The notes below the pieces were generated by a model that was not told the DNA's origin, made no database searches, and saw only the letters and a program-made list of their open reading frames with translations. The position numbers and the translations under genes are program-made. This document shows positions 37,248-47,370 of a DNA stretch of 64,000 nt, one piece after another; within the stretch, counting starts at the first letter, position 1; each line of letters opens with the position of its first letter. This stretch comes from Desmodus rotundus (taxonomy: Eukaryota; Chordata; Mammalia; Chiroptera; Phyllostomidae), in assembly GCF_022682495.2 (NCBI RefSeq), contig NC_071398.1:92221705-92285704 (forward strand), given 5' to 3'.

Positions 37248-37279
37248 AAAACTATGCAATCGCTTGATTGCATAGTTTT
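37248..37279. repeat. Perfect 14-bp inverted repeat with 4-base loop
   Basis: AAAACTATGCAATC and GATTGCATAGTTTT are exact reverse complements separated by GCTT. It would fold as a stable hairpin on either strand. It lies in CEP350 intron 1, with no gene or terminal-repeat element visible around it. Confidence 0.95.
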
Positions 37280-37430
37280 GGGGGACTATTTGTGACACTA
37301 GAAATTGTTTGATATGGGGTAAAAAGTCAATAAAGGTAACTAGGAGTATTTTGGGAGCACCCTTCTAGTTCCTAGGTAGGATGCTGCCCAATTCATGAAT
37401 TGCTTAATAAAGCCATTTAGATCTTAAGGC

Positions 37431-37520
37431 GTGTGTGTGTGTGTGTGTGTGTGTGTATGGCTCTCTTAAGTGTATGTGTGTATACATATATGGCTCTCGT
37501 GTGTGTGTGTGTGTGTATGA
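37431..37520. repeat. Compound GT microsatellite
   Basis: Two (GT)n runs, each adjoining a copy of TATGGCTCTC or a variant (TATGACTCAC), separated by GTATGTGTGTATACATATAT. It looks like a short tandem duplication of a GT tract plus the TATGGCTCTC spacer. Confidence 0.9.
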
Positions 37521-38014
37521 CTCACAACTTGCTCCACCCTACAAAAAGAGCAATCACAAGTATAGATGGCTAGTTAACTTTTTTAATCTACAATAAAACT
37601 GTACAATAAAAATTGCCAATTGTTACTCGTTTTCAGTTATGTTACTGACCATGTAGCCTGAATATTTCTTTTACATAATCAAGAGTATAAATGATCTGAA
37701 GTACCAAAGATGACAGAATTATGAGTGTCCAGACAAAATGAGAGACAACAAATTAACTACAATTTCTTAGGAATGTTCTTCAAGCAAAAAGTACATGTAG
37801 AAGTAAAGCAATATATTATCACACTTCATGACTTGTAACAATTAACAAAATGCTACAGAAATACTAATGTTTTTAAGGAACTGACAATCATCAGCATAAG
37901 GTGCAAGTGACATGTCAAAAAGAACAAAAATTTTTATTTAGATTTTAAAAAGCTAAAGGCCAAAAGTATCTATATTATTATTCAATTTAAAATAATACTG
38001 ACTCTAGACTGTTA

Positions 38015-38100
38015 GACTTACTGTGATCATTTTGCAACATATACAAGTATTGAATAATTATGTTGTATACCTGAAACTAACATGTTATCAATAAAAAAAC
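38015..38100 (+). mobile_element. L1 3' terminal fragment
   Basis: 'Ttatgttgtatacctgaaac' followed by 'taacatgttatcaataaaaa' is a typical laurasiatherian L1 3' end. Confidence 0.65.
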
Positions 38101-38164
38101 AATGAAAATAAAACTAATTCTGATCAACTGCAGAAATAAGGGCAGCATTCACTTCACATAAGGA

Positions 38165-38275
38165 ACCTGGTTGTGTGTCAATTTCCACAACTGCAAAATA
38201 GGGACAATATTTACCAAACCTCCTTCACAAAATTACTATGAAGACTAAATAAAATAATGTATGTGGAAGCACACC
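38165..38275 (+). repeat. MIR SINE
   Basis: 'Aactgcaaaatagggacaat' and 'gactaaataaaataatgtat' match the 3' half of MIR. Confidence 0.6.
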
Positions 38276-39880
38276 AAAAACGATGTCCATTACTTTAGAC
38301 AGCAGCTTCTTTTTTGTTCCCACTATAACTTAAAGCAATTTAGTAAAAATTAAACTGGATAGGGATTTCAGCTCCCGTATTCTGTCCATGATAAGGCAGA
38401 CATGTTATAATAAAATGGGCAAAAGACTGACAATCAGAAACATTAGGAAAAAAAAATTCAAATTTTCCTACTTCACAAATTGATTACCCCACAGGAGGCA
38501 GGCTGTTCAAGTATTAATACTCTTACATAACACTACATAGCAACGCATCCCAGAGAATCGGAGAAATTTTTTCCCATATGTATGGAATTGTTTACACATA
38601 ACTCACTCATCATTATTACAAAATCCCGCTACTGACCATGAAAACATGAGATGCACATGCACTTATCCTCACAATGTATTCTAACTTGATGTTTATTTCC
38701 TGATTAAAGTATCTCAAAATCAATGCAATGAGGTTCGGTGGCTGACTTATTTTATATTTTACTACACTGGATTGCAGTTAGTCAATCTAGCACAACCAAA
38801 CAATTACACGCCCACTCCCGAGTCTGAGGCAACTTCCACCACAGGTCCAACAACCAATCCTCCCAAGTCACAATCTCCTGTTATTAGCAGCACACTGCCT
38901 TATTTAAAAACAAAATTTTACACTAAGGCATTTTTTTTTTAAATGGAGAGCAGCTTTCAGGGTTTTCTCACTGCTTGTACAAACCTTTTTCGAGTCGTTA
39001 CTAAATCTGCCTAAGTCAGCCTTTCCTTTAAACCCCTGAAAATCGAGAGGGCAGGAGGAGGTACGTTAACATGGCAACATAACCATTAACGACTTTTCCA
39101 AACTCACAACAAGGATCACCATCAAAACAAAACGACCCGGCGCAGTTCGCGGATCCTGACCACTCTTGCTGACAACCTGTCTTCTCCCACACGAAGGCCT
39201 GCCTACTGCACTACAGCCACAGGAAAACCTGTACCTACGGGCAACTTCCTATCTGGAAACTAAAAACCCATCCACATTCCACCCCCTACCTGTAACATTG
39301 GCTAAGTGTTATTTTAGCATGTTGGGCTACATTTTCAAAGAGGGCAGGGGAAAATGACAACTTCAAAATTTCCCCTTAAATCATGTGTTAATAAATCGGA
39401 AGACGACATTCAGCAGCTGCTAGACTGGAGCCGAAAATCAAAGTTCTCCCTATACTTGAGCATGTTTATCCCCACTAACAAGGAACAGAAACTACTCATC
39501 CCTGCCAGTTCCCCGGAATTTCCCAAAATACGCCTGATCTCTAGATGAATAAGAGACACTTCAGAAAGGTGAGAGGTATGGTCCATCATTCGCAGAAGAG
39601 GGGAGGGGCGGGGAGGTGGGGGCCGGCACTGGCAGGTAAAGAAGGAAAGCCCGTCTTTGGCAGGCACCGGTGGGGCTGGAAACCCAGGTCTCCGGACTAA
39701 GAGATGCCCCCCCACCCCCACCCCGGCAAAGCCTCAGGACCCAGGCTGGTTCGCCCAGGGGGACGCCGGGCCGGGCCAGGGCCCCCGCGCCCCGCCCCGC
39801 CGGGGACCCGGGACCGCGGACAGAGGCAGCGGAGCCTACGCGGGCGTCCGTGGTCCCAGCCAGGTCCTGCCGAAGCTCAC

Positions 39881-40290
39881 CTGAGAGTGTCGCCTCCGCC
39901 CTCGGCTCCCACGGTGCATCCCGCGGGGCCTGGCGGAGGGTACAGTGACGCCGCCCCGACCGGCCCCAGGGCTGCCCGGCCTGGCCTCCCCGCTCCGGGG
40001 ACGCACCGGGTGCCCGCCTCGCACCGGCTCCCGGGAGCCGCCGGTCTGCAGAGACGGAAGGAGAGGCGGAAAGGCTGCCTCCCCTCCCCCACAGCGAGCC
40101 GGCCCCTGAGCTGCGGCTCTCTGCAGTTCCCTCTGGCGCAGGTCTGGCCCCGCTCCCCCACCCGGGAGTCACTTCGGCAGCGGCGGCCCAGTCGCCATTA
40201 CAGCCCAACAACTGACACGGAGGAGGAGCGGCGCCGGCAGCGGCGGCGGTGGCGGCGGCGGCGCGAGGCAGGGCGGGAGCAGTAGGGCCC
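39881..40290 (-). other. CEP350: CEP350 non-coding exon 1 (5' UTR)
   Basis: A consensus donor CAG|GTGAGC on the minus strand places the exon end at 39881. Transcription should start upstream, at about 40260-40300; the exact start is inferred, not seen. The exon is G/C-rich with a GCC/GCG repeat near its 5' end and contains an upstream start codon (see 40169-40198). The next known exon is 25058-25143. Confidence 0.6.
40169..40198 (-). CDS. Upstream ORF in CEP350 5' UTR (9 codons)
   Basis: In the presumed first exon an ATG at 40198 opens M-A-T-G-P-P-L-P-K and stops at TGA. The context TGTAATGG has T at -3 and G at +4, so it is not a strong start. If the exon is transcribed as proposed, this short reading frame would lie upstream of the main start and could dampen translation. 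Its use is unproven. Confidence 0.35.
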   Translation of the reverse strand: MATGPPLPK

Positions 40291-40339
40291 AGGCAAACCT
40301 CGCGAGAACTGTCCCGAGACCGTTCCACAGGAATGCAAC

Positions 40340-40430
40340 CTTCGGTTAGGGCCATGTTGATTGTGGCCAAAAGGGAAGGGCGACCGAAAGCGGGGAAAGG
40401 AACCCCGAGGCCGCCATGATTGGTGTGGCG
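40340..40430 (-). promoter_or_regulatory. CEP350 promoter with CCAAT and YY1-like motifs
   Basis: On the minus strand CACCAATCATGGCGGCC contains a CCAAT box (complement at 40419-40423) directly followed by ATGGCGGC, a YY1-type core. A second YY1-like AACATGGCC lies at about 40350-40358. Such sites are common just around TATA-less CpG-island starts. No TATA box is seen at a suitable distance. Motif matches only; binding is inferred. Confidence 0.5.
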
Positions 40431-40560
40431 GAGTTGGAGCCTTGCGGGACTCGGGAGGAGCCAAAGGAGATCCGCAGCGGAGACCTTCCCCGCTCTCTTT
40501 CCTCTGACTCTTAGCTGGGCCTCCTGGCTGCGCATTTCACTCTCGGCCGCAAAAAGCAAG

Positions 40561-42756
40561 CTAGGGGAGGGGGTTGTTGACAAGGAGGAAGTGGAAGTCT
40601 AAGAAATTGCAGCTTTCTCAAGAGTTTACGACGTTTCACCAATTGTCCAAATAAATCTCCTTTACCCAAGTCAGTTCCAGAGTGATCACTGCTCTGCGGC
40701 TGCTGCAGTTGTCCACTGCTGTCACTGGCCGTTTTATTCGCGAGGGTTACAGTTCCCGTTCTGCATGCACTCTAATGGCTTAAGACTCCAGAGCAAGTAA
40801 AAGGGAGATTCCTCCCGTTGGGTGTTAGCTTTGATATAACTCTGCTTTGGAAAACTCCCTAGGATCAAAATAGCTTCTAATATCTTTATCCCCTGTCCGC
40901 AGTCTTTGCGTGGTGAATTCTATCATCTGTCAAGATTTAGCTTAAATGACAGCTCTGATGCAAATCATAGCACTTTCCGCTATGCGTTCACTGTACACAA
41001 GCTCCCCACCCATCACGTTTCTCCACCTTCTGAGATCCAGTAGCTATTTCCCCAGGGACCGTTTCTCATTTTTAAGTACTTTGAGGATTTTTTAAGTGTT
41101 TCTCTATACCGCAACAGGGCCTAGCACAGTAACATGACACTGTAGATGCTCCATAAATGCTTGTTGAGTAGATCGTATTGATAAAAGCTGGAGGCGGTAG
41201 CTGCCCCCTCTTTGGAGAGCCTATAGCTATCTCTGAATAGGAGCTAATTGGACATTCAAAATGCTGCACTTTTGTAAAATATGTACTGTGAACAGGAAAC
41301 TTGGGTATCCCGATGGTGCAAGTGGCAGTAAGAAAAACCACCTAAGAAGAGCTCAGAGGAATTACCTGGGAGAGGGCCTATTGCTGGTCAGAAATACAGA
41401 ACATGGAATGTACCTTAAAGTTTCAGCCATAGTCACAGGTAAAACACACCAACTGATAAGGCAAACAGTCAAACAGTGTTTGTCTACGTCCTTGAAAAAG
41501 AGGAACTTGGGATTTGAATTCAGCAGTAGCTCGGAATCTCAGTAGCTCCTCTTAAATGCGAATAGTTAACTGTCTGTTGCAAAAAACCATAGCTTGGAAG
41601 AAAAGAAATGCTAATAAAACGAAGTCTAGTAAAATTAAGACAAAGCCCTTTACTCCACTTACCTACAACCTATTGTTGAGTAAATATTAAAACAGGTTGT
41701 TTCTGACGTATTGCTAGGTAAAAGATGTATTCCTGTCTGGGAAGGTCAAGATAAGACTCCTAGGAAAGAGATTAGAGATTTTCCTTGTACATTGCCACTA
41801 AATGAATTTATCAAGAAACAAGCTCAAATAAGCACACACTTATTTTGGGATGGTCTGGAAATTTATTTTCTAACTTTAAAAAAGATTTTTAAATGCCTAC
41901 TCCAAATAATCTATAAATACAATTAACTTTGATTTTGTACAAACCAGGCGCTGAGAATGAAATGCTTGTGATCAAATACCTCAGGGTTTATGAGGGCTTG
42001 ACACTTTCATATTAGGGCAGAGCATTGCTGGTCCAACCCACATCTGATTCCAAACCCTCTACTCACAGCGATTTGCCCTCTGAGTCTAGAACAAGAAATT
42101 TTCATCCTGGATGGACATAGTGTTAGCACAGATTCTGGCTCTAGAGTATATATCCTTTTCTGATGTACAGGAAATGACTTGGAGATTTGATGGAACTATA
42201 GGACAAACAATTAAATTGGCAGAAGGGCTTTCACTTTCTTCCCACTCTGAATTATTGGCTCATAGTATTGTTGGTAAAGGTAGCTAGAATTTAGGAAGTA
42301 TATTCTATAAAGTATAAAGTTGGCATGAAAAGAACAAACATGCCCTCACAAAGAGTATGTATGCCCTTCTACAAGATCACAAATAAAACATAAATCTGTT
42401 TAACAGTGCCATGCATATAGCTCTAACAGTTAATAAAAACTTATTAAATGGATGGATGGATGGATTCATTCCATCAATGAAATAGACCAGAACTAGCTGG
42501 AACTCTAAGGCAGAACAAATTCTATTTCTTAAACAGCTAGTTGCTCAGTCCAAAGTAGCTTTTTGGGGACTGAATTATCTGGCAATTGCTTCAAATCTAC
42601 ATCTCACTTTTGATGGCTAATCCCTCCCTTAAAATGAGTACTGAAGTGCTCTCAGAATAAAGCCAGGCAATGAGGTTAGTGTGTTTCTTCCTTCCTCTAC
42701 TTCTGGTAAGGTCAAAAGCAAACAGGATTTAGCACAAACCTGAGGCTGACTTTTTA
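40561..42756. other. Intergenic sequence upstream of CEP350
   Basis: No gene and no repeat that I can name with confidence, apart from a short (GATG)n run at 42448-42466. A/T content returns to the window average right after the CpG island. Confidence 0.6.
42448..42466. repeat. GATG tetranucleotide run
   Basis: About four to five GATG/ATGG units (ATGGATGGATGGATGG). Confidence 0.85.
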
Positions 42757-42966
42757 AGGTTTTTTTTAAGATTTTATTTATTTATTTTTAAAGAGGGGAG
42801 AAGGGAGGGAGAAAGGGAAGGAGAGAAACATCGATCAGTTGCCTCTCATACATTTCCCAGCCAGGGACCAAACCCATAACCCAGGCATGTGCCCTGATCA
42901 GGAATCCAACTAATGACCTTTCATTTTGCAGGACAACACCCAACCAACTGAGCCATACCAATCAGG
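42757..42966 (-). repeat. Ves SINE
   Basis: The minus strand opens with CCCTGATTGGTATGGCTCAG and ends with CCCTCCCTTCTCCCCTCTTT and AAATAAATAAA. Near-identical flanks GGCTGACTTTTT (left, about 42744) and GGCTGACATTTTTT (right, about 42966) suggest a target duplication with one difference. Confidence 0.88.
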
Positions 42967-44329
42967 GCTGACATTTTTTTTTATAGAGATGCTTAGAATC
43001 ACAGATTCATTTATTGTAGCAGTGTGAGACATTGGAAACAATGGGTGTATCTTACAAACATTGCTTAATAAAAGCATTGTTGAGTGTAAAAAAAACAATT
43101 TGCTTAAATGATATCTACAGTCTGGCATTTATGTACATAAAAACCAAAATAACTCAATACATATTCTGTGGACACATGTATACACCTAAGTGTATAACAG
43201 CACGGAAAAGGGGTAAACGCTGGTGTTAGGGAACAGATCTGGATTAAGGTGAGGTTGACTTGATCGTTGTGTTGCTATGATTTGCTTTCTATCTAGTTAG
43301 GTTTCCTACACCAGCCTTGTCAATGAGACAATCAATATATTTAAATCCAAGTACTAAGTCTTTCTCATTTTCCCCAAATTAAATGTCGTGCTCACTAAGA
43401 GCAAAAATATTTCTTAAATGTGTGATTTTGAAATGTTCTTAAGCTTTAAAAATTACATCTTCCTATATTTAACCCCCATGAGCCTTCAAAGATTAGTTTC
43501 TTTTGCTGTTGAGTGCCTTCTTTTTCTTAGTATTTTCCCTATTGACATTCCTTTTAAATTGCTTAGCTTAATAGACACGGTGATCCCTTTACTACAAACA
43601 GGCAACCCCCCCTTTTTTTTCTTAAAATACTCTTAAAGAGAAGAGCTTTTTTCTTTAGAGCATCTCTTTGTTTCAGTGATGATTTATAGACTAGTAATAG
43701 AAACACGCAATAAAATACAGCAAGACAGCTGCAATTTTTTTAAAAAGCTGAAGAATATAAGTCAGAACGAGGTTATATTTTGCAAGGGGTGAAGTAGCTT
43801 ATTTACAGGCGGTGGAAAATTTTAAACTCTTGGCAGGAGAGTTTCTATGGCCCTTCCAAAAATAGAAAAAGGCAGCTGGTTACCCAGGCTGGAAGAAGAC
43901 CCACAGGTTTTTAGTGAGGCTTATCAGCCACTAAAACACTCCCGGAATCCCGAGATTGGATGCTCCCCACCTGTTAAACAAGAAATGAGAACACGTGAGT
44001 ATTTGCTTACAAATCCCACTGCATTAGCAGAAGGCCCACAAAATATTACAAGAGGGCAGAAGCAGCTGGGACTGACGGACAGAAAAACTGACAGGCAGAC
44101 ATAAGAGTGATGGAGGAGATGTAACTGGTTTGGGAATTGGAAGTGATTATATATATTAGCAAGCATGAAGTGAAAAACTGGGCAAACATACATATTGTTC
44201 TAACATGCTGATAACTATTTTCATATAAAAGTGATGTGATAACTCATACATATACACTTCATGCAATTAATATACATAACATATAAAATATATGTAAATA
44301 ACTCTTGAATAATCTCAGCTATTCACACA
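42967..44329. other. Intergenic sequence
   Basis: No recognised gene, splice-bounded exon or repeat. Open frames here are short and lack supporting features. Confidence 0.55.
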
Positions 44330-44470
44330 CATTGTCAGCTTTAATTCTCATTGAAACTTCTGCTGTATTACCCTCTTTCACAGGTGAGGAAGCCGGTGCT
44401 TAGGAAGGCGAAGTGGCTTGGTCTCGGTCACAAGGGTAGAGAGTGGTAGAGCTAGAACAGGAACCTGGTC
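44330..44470 (-). repeat. MIR SINE
   Basis: 'Ctttaattctcattgaaac', 'ctttcacaggtgaggaagcc' and 'gtagagctagaacaggaacc' match reverse-complement MIR. Confidence 0.75.
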
Positions 44471-44692
44471 TTCTGAAACCCATCGTGTGCCTGTTCCACC
44501 ACACTGCTGGCTGCTCGAGGCCACCAGAGGCTCTTCAGAAAGAACACCGGAGGGTGGGATTCTGCGCTTTGGACAAACTCAAAAGTTTGAGTGTCTAAGC
44601 GAGAAGTCATTCTGTTTGCTGAGTCCATGGCTCCTCTCTCTCCCCCAAGTCTCTAGTCACCTTTCCACCAGATCACACAGGTCACAAAGGAG

Positions 44693-44826
44693 GTACCGGG
44701 AGCAGCAAGAGTAGGTTTGCCACTGTGAGTACATGAAACAGAGTTTATTCTTGTATTATTACTTATTAAGTATTACATTATTTTCCATATGAACAACTGT
44801 AAACCTGCTTTTGCCCCACCCTGTAT
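44693..44826 (-). mobile_element. Short mariner-like TIR element, copy 2
   Basis: On the minus strand it starts TACAGGGTGGGGCAAAAGCA and continues with an A/T-rich middle carrying AAGAATAAACTCTGTTTCAT. It ends in an eroded inverted repeat (CAAACCTACTCTTGCTGCTC). It matches the elements at 10839-10964 and 63605-63732 in the reverse orientation. Confidence 0.7.
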
Positions 44827-45503
44827 ACATGTGCGGATATACACATCTGCCGACGTTTCTATGTAGCGCTTTGCCCTAAATTAACTGACCTCTTGTCAGT
44901 CACTGTAATCCGGAGCTCAGGCCAAAATCAAAGAGAAATTTATTAATTCTTCATTTTGAAATGTAGTTCCAGTGTCCATGCAGTTCATATAAAACTTTGT
45001 GCTGCGATTATAGTTTCCTTTTAGCAGAAGTATTTGATATCAGTAGTATGTAAAGAAATTCTATTTGTGTTTTCACCAGGAGTAGTGATATTGACTTCGC
45101 ACCAAAAAGTCTGTGTTCACGAAACAGACTATAAAACATTTATAGGAACTTGAACTAAATTTATAGGACGAAAGGGAGAGAGTAACATTCTTGAGAAGAC
45201 AAGCACCACGAACCACCTCCGCCTCCCATAATATGTTCCCATAAAGATTACAGAATTTTCGGGGACAATCCTGAGCTGAGTGGAGATAGAAAGCATAGAA
45301 TAATTCCTAGAGAGCTAGTTCATGGCCCCCCCCCAAATAAGATATCACACATACACACACAACCTTTAGGACATTGGGTATTAACTGATACAGTTTCACT
45401 GTGGTTCTGTGTTAGGTGCCTAAAATGGGTTCTACTAAATAACCTAAACCTAATGTGGGTACTTTTTTGAATCTGGAAGAATTTATTTTTAAACCATCTC
45501 TTG

Positions 45504-45700
45504 CCCTGGCTGGTGTGGCTCAGTGGATTGAGCGCCGGCCTGAAAACCCAAGGGTCACCAGTTCAATTCCCAGCTAGGACACATGCCTGGTTTGCGGGCC
45601 AGTCCCCAGTTGGGGGCGTGTAAGAGGCAACCAATCTATGTTTCTCTCCCTCTCTTTCTCCCTTCACCACCCCTAAAGATAAACACATAAAATATTTAAA
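45504..45700 (+). repeat. Ves SINE
   Basis: It opens with GCCCTGGCTGGTGTGGCTCA and has a tRNA-like body (GTTCAATTCCCAGCTAGGAC). The middle is GTTGGGGGCGTGTAAGAGGC, followed by a pyrimidine tail and an A-rich end. ATCTCTT occurs on both sides, a likely short target duplication. Confidence 0.92.
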
Positions 45701-47154
45701 TCTCTTAAATTTCTCCCACAACAAGCAACCATGACTTACTCCAAAAGTATTTTCATCAAATTGTTTACAAAAGATAAGTTTTGAAAGTACATTCACTACC
45801 AATTTACACTAATAAATGTCTTTTGGTATGTGGAAAGCTGACCTGGTGCTATGCACAGAAAAGTAGGTTAGATTCCTGAAATAATTTTCTAGTTCCATCA
45901 CCGACTCATTGTGCCTGCCTAAACAAGCTATTCAGTTTCTTAGGCTCTTTCTTTCTCCACCCATGAAATGGGGGCAGTCACAGTTGCTATTAGATACTGT
46001 CAGCAGAGCACCTGGAGAACCTCAGCTGAAAGGCGCCACAAGTACTTATTATCTGGACATGACCTCATTCGGGCTGAAAGTTGGACTTTACCAGCCTTGC
46101 TGATTATCCTAGCACCTACCCCCCCAACTCTTGCCTGTTCCACTTGCTTTTCACTGTAGTTACGTCTATTTACACTCTTTATGTATTTTAACTTCATCGC
46201 ACTGTTTGCATTGTTTTGAGGAGAGTTGATGCTTTGAAGAAACCATGAGGCCATGCTTCAATGCGTTTTCTATTTTTTTATAGTTGTTTACATTCATGTG
46301 CTTATGTTTAAGATTATTTGAAACAAATAAAGACGGACTTAAACAACTTTGTAATTATAGCTATGAGAGTTATATTAGGCTTCTTGTTTGAGTTGTTTAC
46401 ATTTTAATTCATATAAAAGGTAATTTTGAGCATGCACATGTATTTTTATATCCCTCCCTGTGCACTTGGTGAAAGATTTAAGGTGGATGTTGCAACTGCT
46501 GTCAGTTTTGAGGTTTGTGTCCCTTTTCTAGAGAAACAAGATAACGTGATATAAGGGGAGCAAAAGGTTATTTCCTGAGGACTAAATCTGAGCTTAACCT
46601 CTAGTCCAACCAGCTGATACATATTGATCCCCTCGGATAAAATGGCAAAGGTCAAAGGGCTACTTCAGGAACAACTGGATGACTCAAAAAGCAAAGCTGC
46701 TGATTCAATAACAAGTAAAACTTGGGGATGAAGTCAGAGGGAGGAAGTCGGCTGCATTTCCTGAACCTGAAAGCACTTCTTTCACTCTGTCTGTCAACCT
46801 TCTGATCCAAGGCTGGTAAAGATATTTCAGAGGAGTCAACTTGGTCTTTGGAATCTACCAGTTAACAACAGAAAATCTAATTCTTGGGACTGTTTCCAAA
46901 GGAAAAGCTTTCATTGGAATCTGCCCACTAAGATGTTATGTTTCAAGTGGCAAGTATTACACCATTGAAACAAAGCTTGACTCATCTGCTGAACAATGGA
47001 CAGATTATGGACTATAAGAGATAGACTTTCATCAGAAACATCAAGCAAAATACTATGGGCTTAACAGTATTTCCCTTATTCCATTATATGTTTGTGGTTT
47101 ATAAGACACAGTTTAATATCACTTTTGCTCCTTAAGAAGTAGATATCATGGGAT
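45701..47154. other. Intergenic sequence
   Basis: No gene or nameable repeat found. A plus-strand ATGGCAAAGGTCAAAGGG near 46640 starts only a short frame and is not supported. Confidence 0.55.
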
Positions 47155-47370
47155 AGAATGTAGCATGATGGTTAAGAATGTAGGCTCTGGAGTCAGATAG
47201 TGAGTTCAAATCCTATCTCTACCAGTTCTAACAGCTTAGCTTTGTGTCTTCGTTTCCTCATCTATAGTATCTACTTCAAAGGATTATGAAAATTAAATGA
47301 GATACTATGTGTACGATGGCTATGATGGAGGTGCTTGGCACATATTACATGCTCAATAAACATTAGCTTA
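47155..47370 (+). repeat. MIR SINE, near full length
   Basis: It runs from 'gcatgatggttaagaatgta' through 'ggctctggagtcagatagtg', 'gtttcctcatctatagtatc' and 'aaaattaaatgagatactat' to 'catgctcaataaacattag'. This is the clearest MIR in the window, with nearly the whole consensus present. Confidence 0.9.

Larger units (their letters stand above)
25144..39880. other. CEP350 intron 1
   Basis: A 14.7-kb first intron between the CpG-island donor at 39880 and the exon 2 acceptor. It contains L2 pieces, a TIR element (28200-28526), MER5A, MIRs, a 498-bp hAT element (32051-32548), old L1/HAL1-type sequence, a perfect hairpin (37248-37279) and a GT microsatellite. Stretches at 26335-28195, 32560-34730 and 38280-39600 show nothing I can name. 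An additional non-coding 5' UTR exon could hide here. Confidence 0.7.
1..40290 (-). other. CEP350: CEP350 gene, 5' part (exons 1-11), continues past the left edge
   Basis: CEP350 encodes centrosome-associated protein 350, a very large protein (about 3,100 residues in human) of the centrosome, centrioles and microtubules that works with FOP (CEP43) in microtubule anchoring and centriole stability. Ten coding exons were assembled on the minus strand: 25058-25143, 24194-24240, 22295-22409, 21290-21449, 17452-18074, 13438-13551, 10179-10292, 6465-6611, 4314-4966 and 3022-3143. Together they give 2,168 coding bases, residues 1-722 plus two bases, in one open frame with GT/AG borders throughout. 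The product matches the human N-terminal region closely along its length. A non-coding first exon ends at 39881 in a CpG island. The C-terminal two thirds, including the CAP-Gly domain known for the family, lie outside the window. Exon numbers are counted here from the first exon seen and may miss an extra 5' UTR exon. Confidence 0.95.
39600..40560. promoter_or_regulatory. CpG island at the CEP350 5' end
   Basis: Base composition jumps from A/T-rich to strongly G/C-rich with many CG dinucleotides (for example GCGGCGGTGGCGGCGGCGGC at about 40240-40262). The island spans the presumed transcription start, the first exon and the start of intron 1 of CEP350. It is the only CpG island in the window. 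This fits a housekeeping centrosome gene. Confidence 0.9.

Noticed and set aside
37440..37520. Possible Z-DNA or regulatory GT tract
   Set aside because: A common microsatellite; nothing in the surroundings supports a specific role.
39561..40583. A 340-codon open frame on the minus strand across the CpG island, and plus-strand frames of up to 193 codons in the same place
   Set aside because: Long open frames arise by chance in G/C-rich DNA because stop codons are A/T-rich. The residues are Ala/Gly/Pro/Arg-rich without domains, and the frame runs across the presumed promoter, the non-coding exon and its splice donor.
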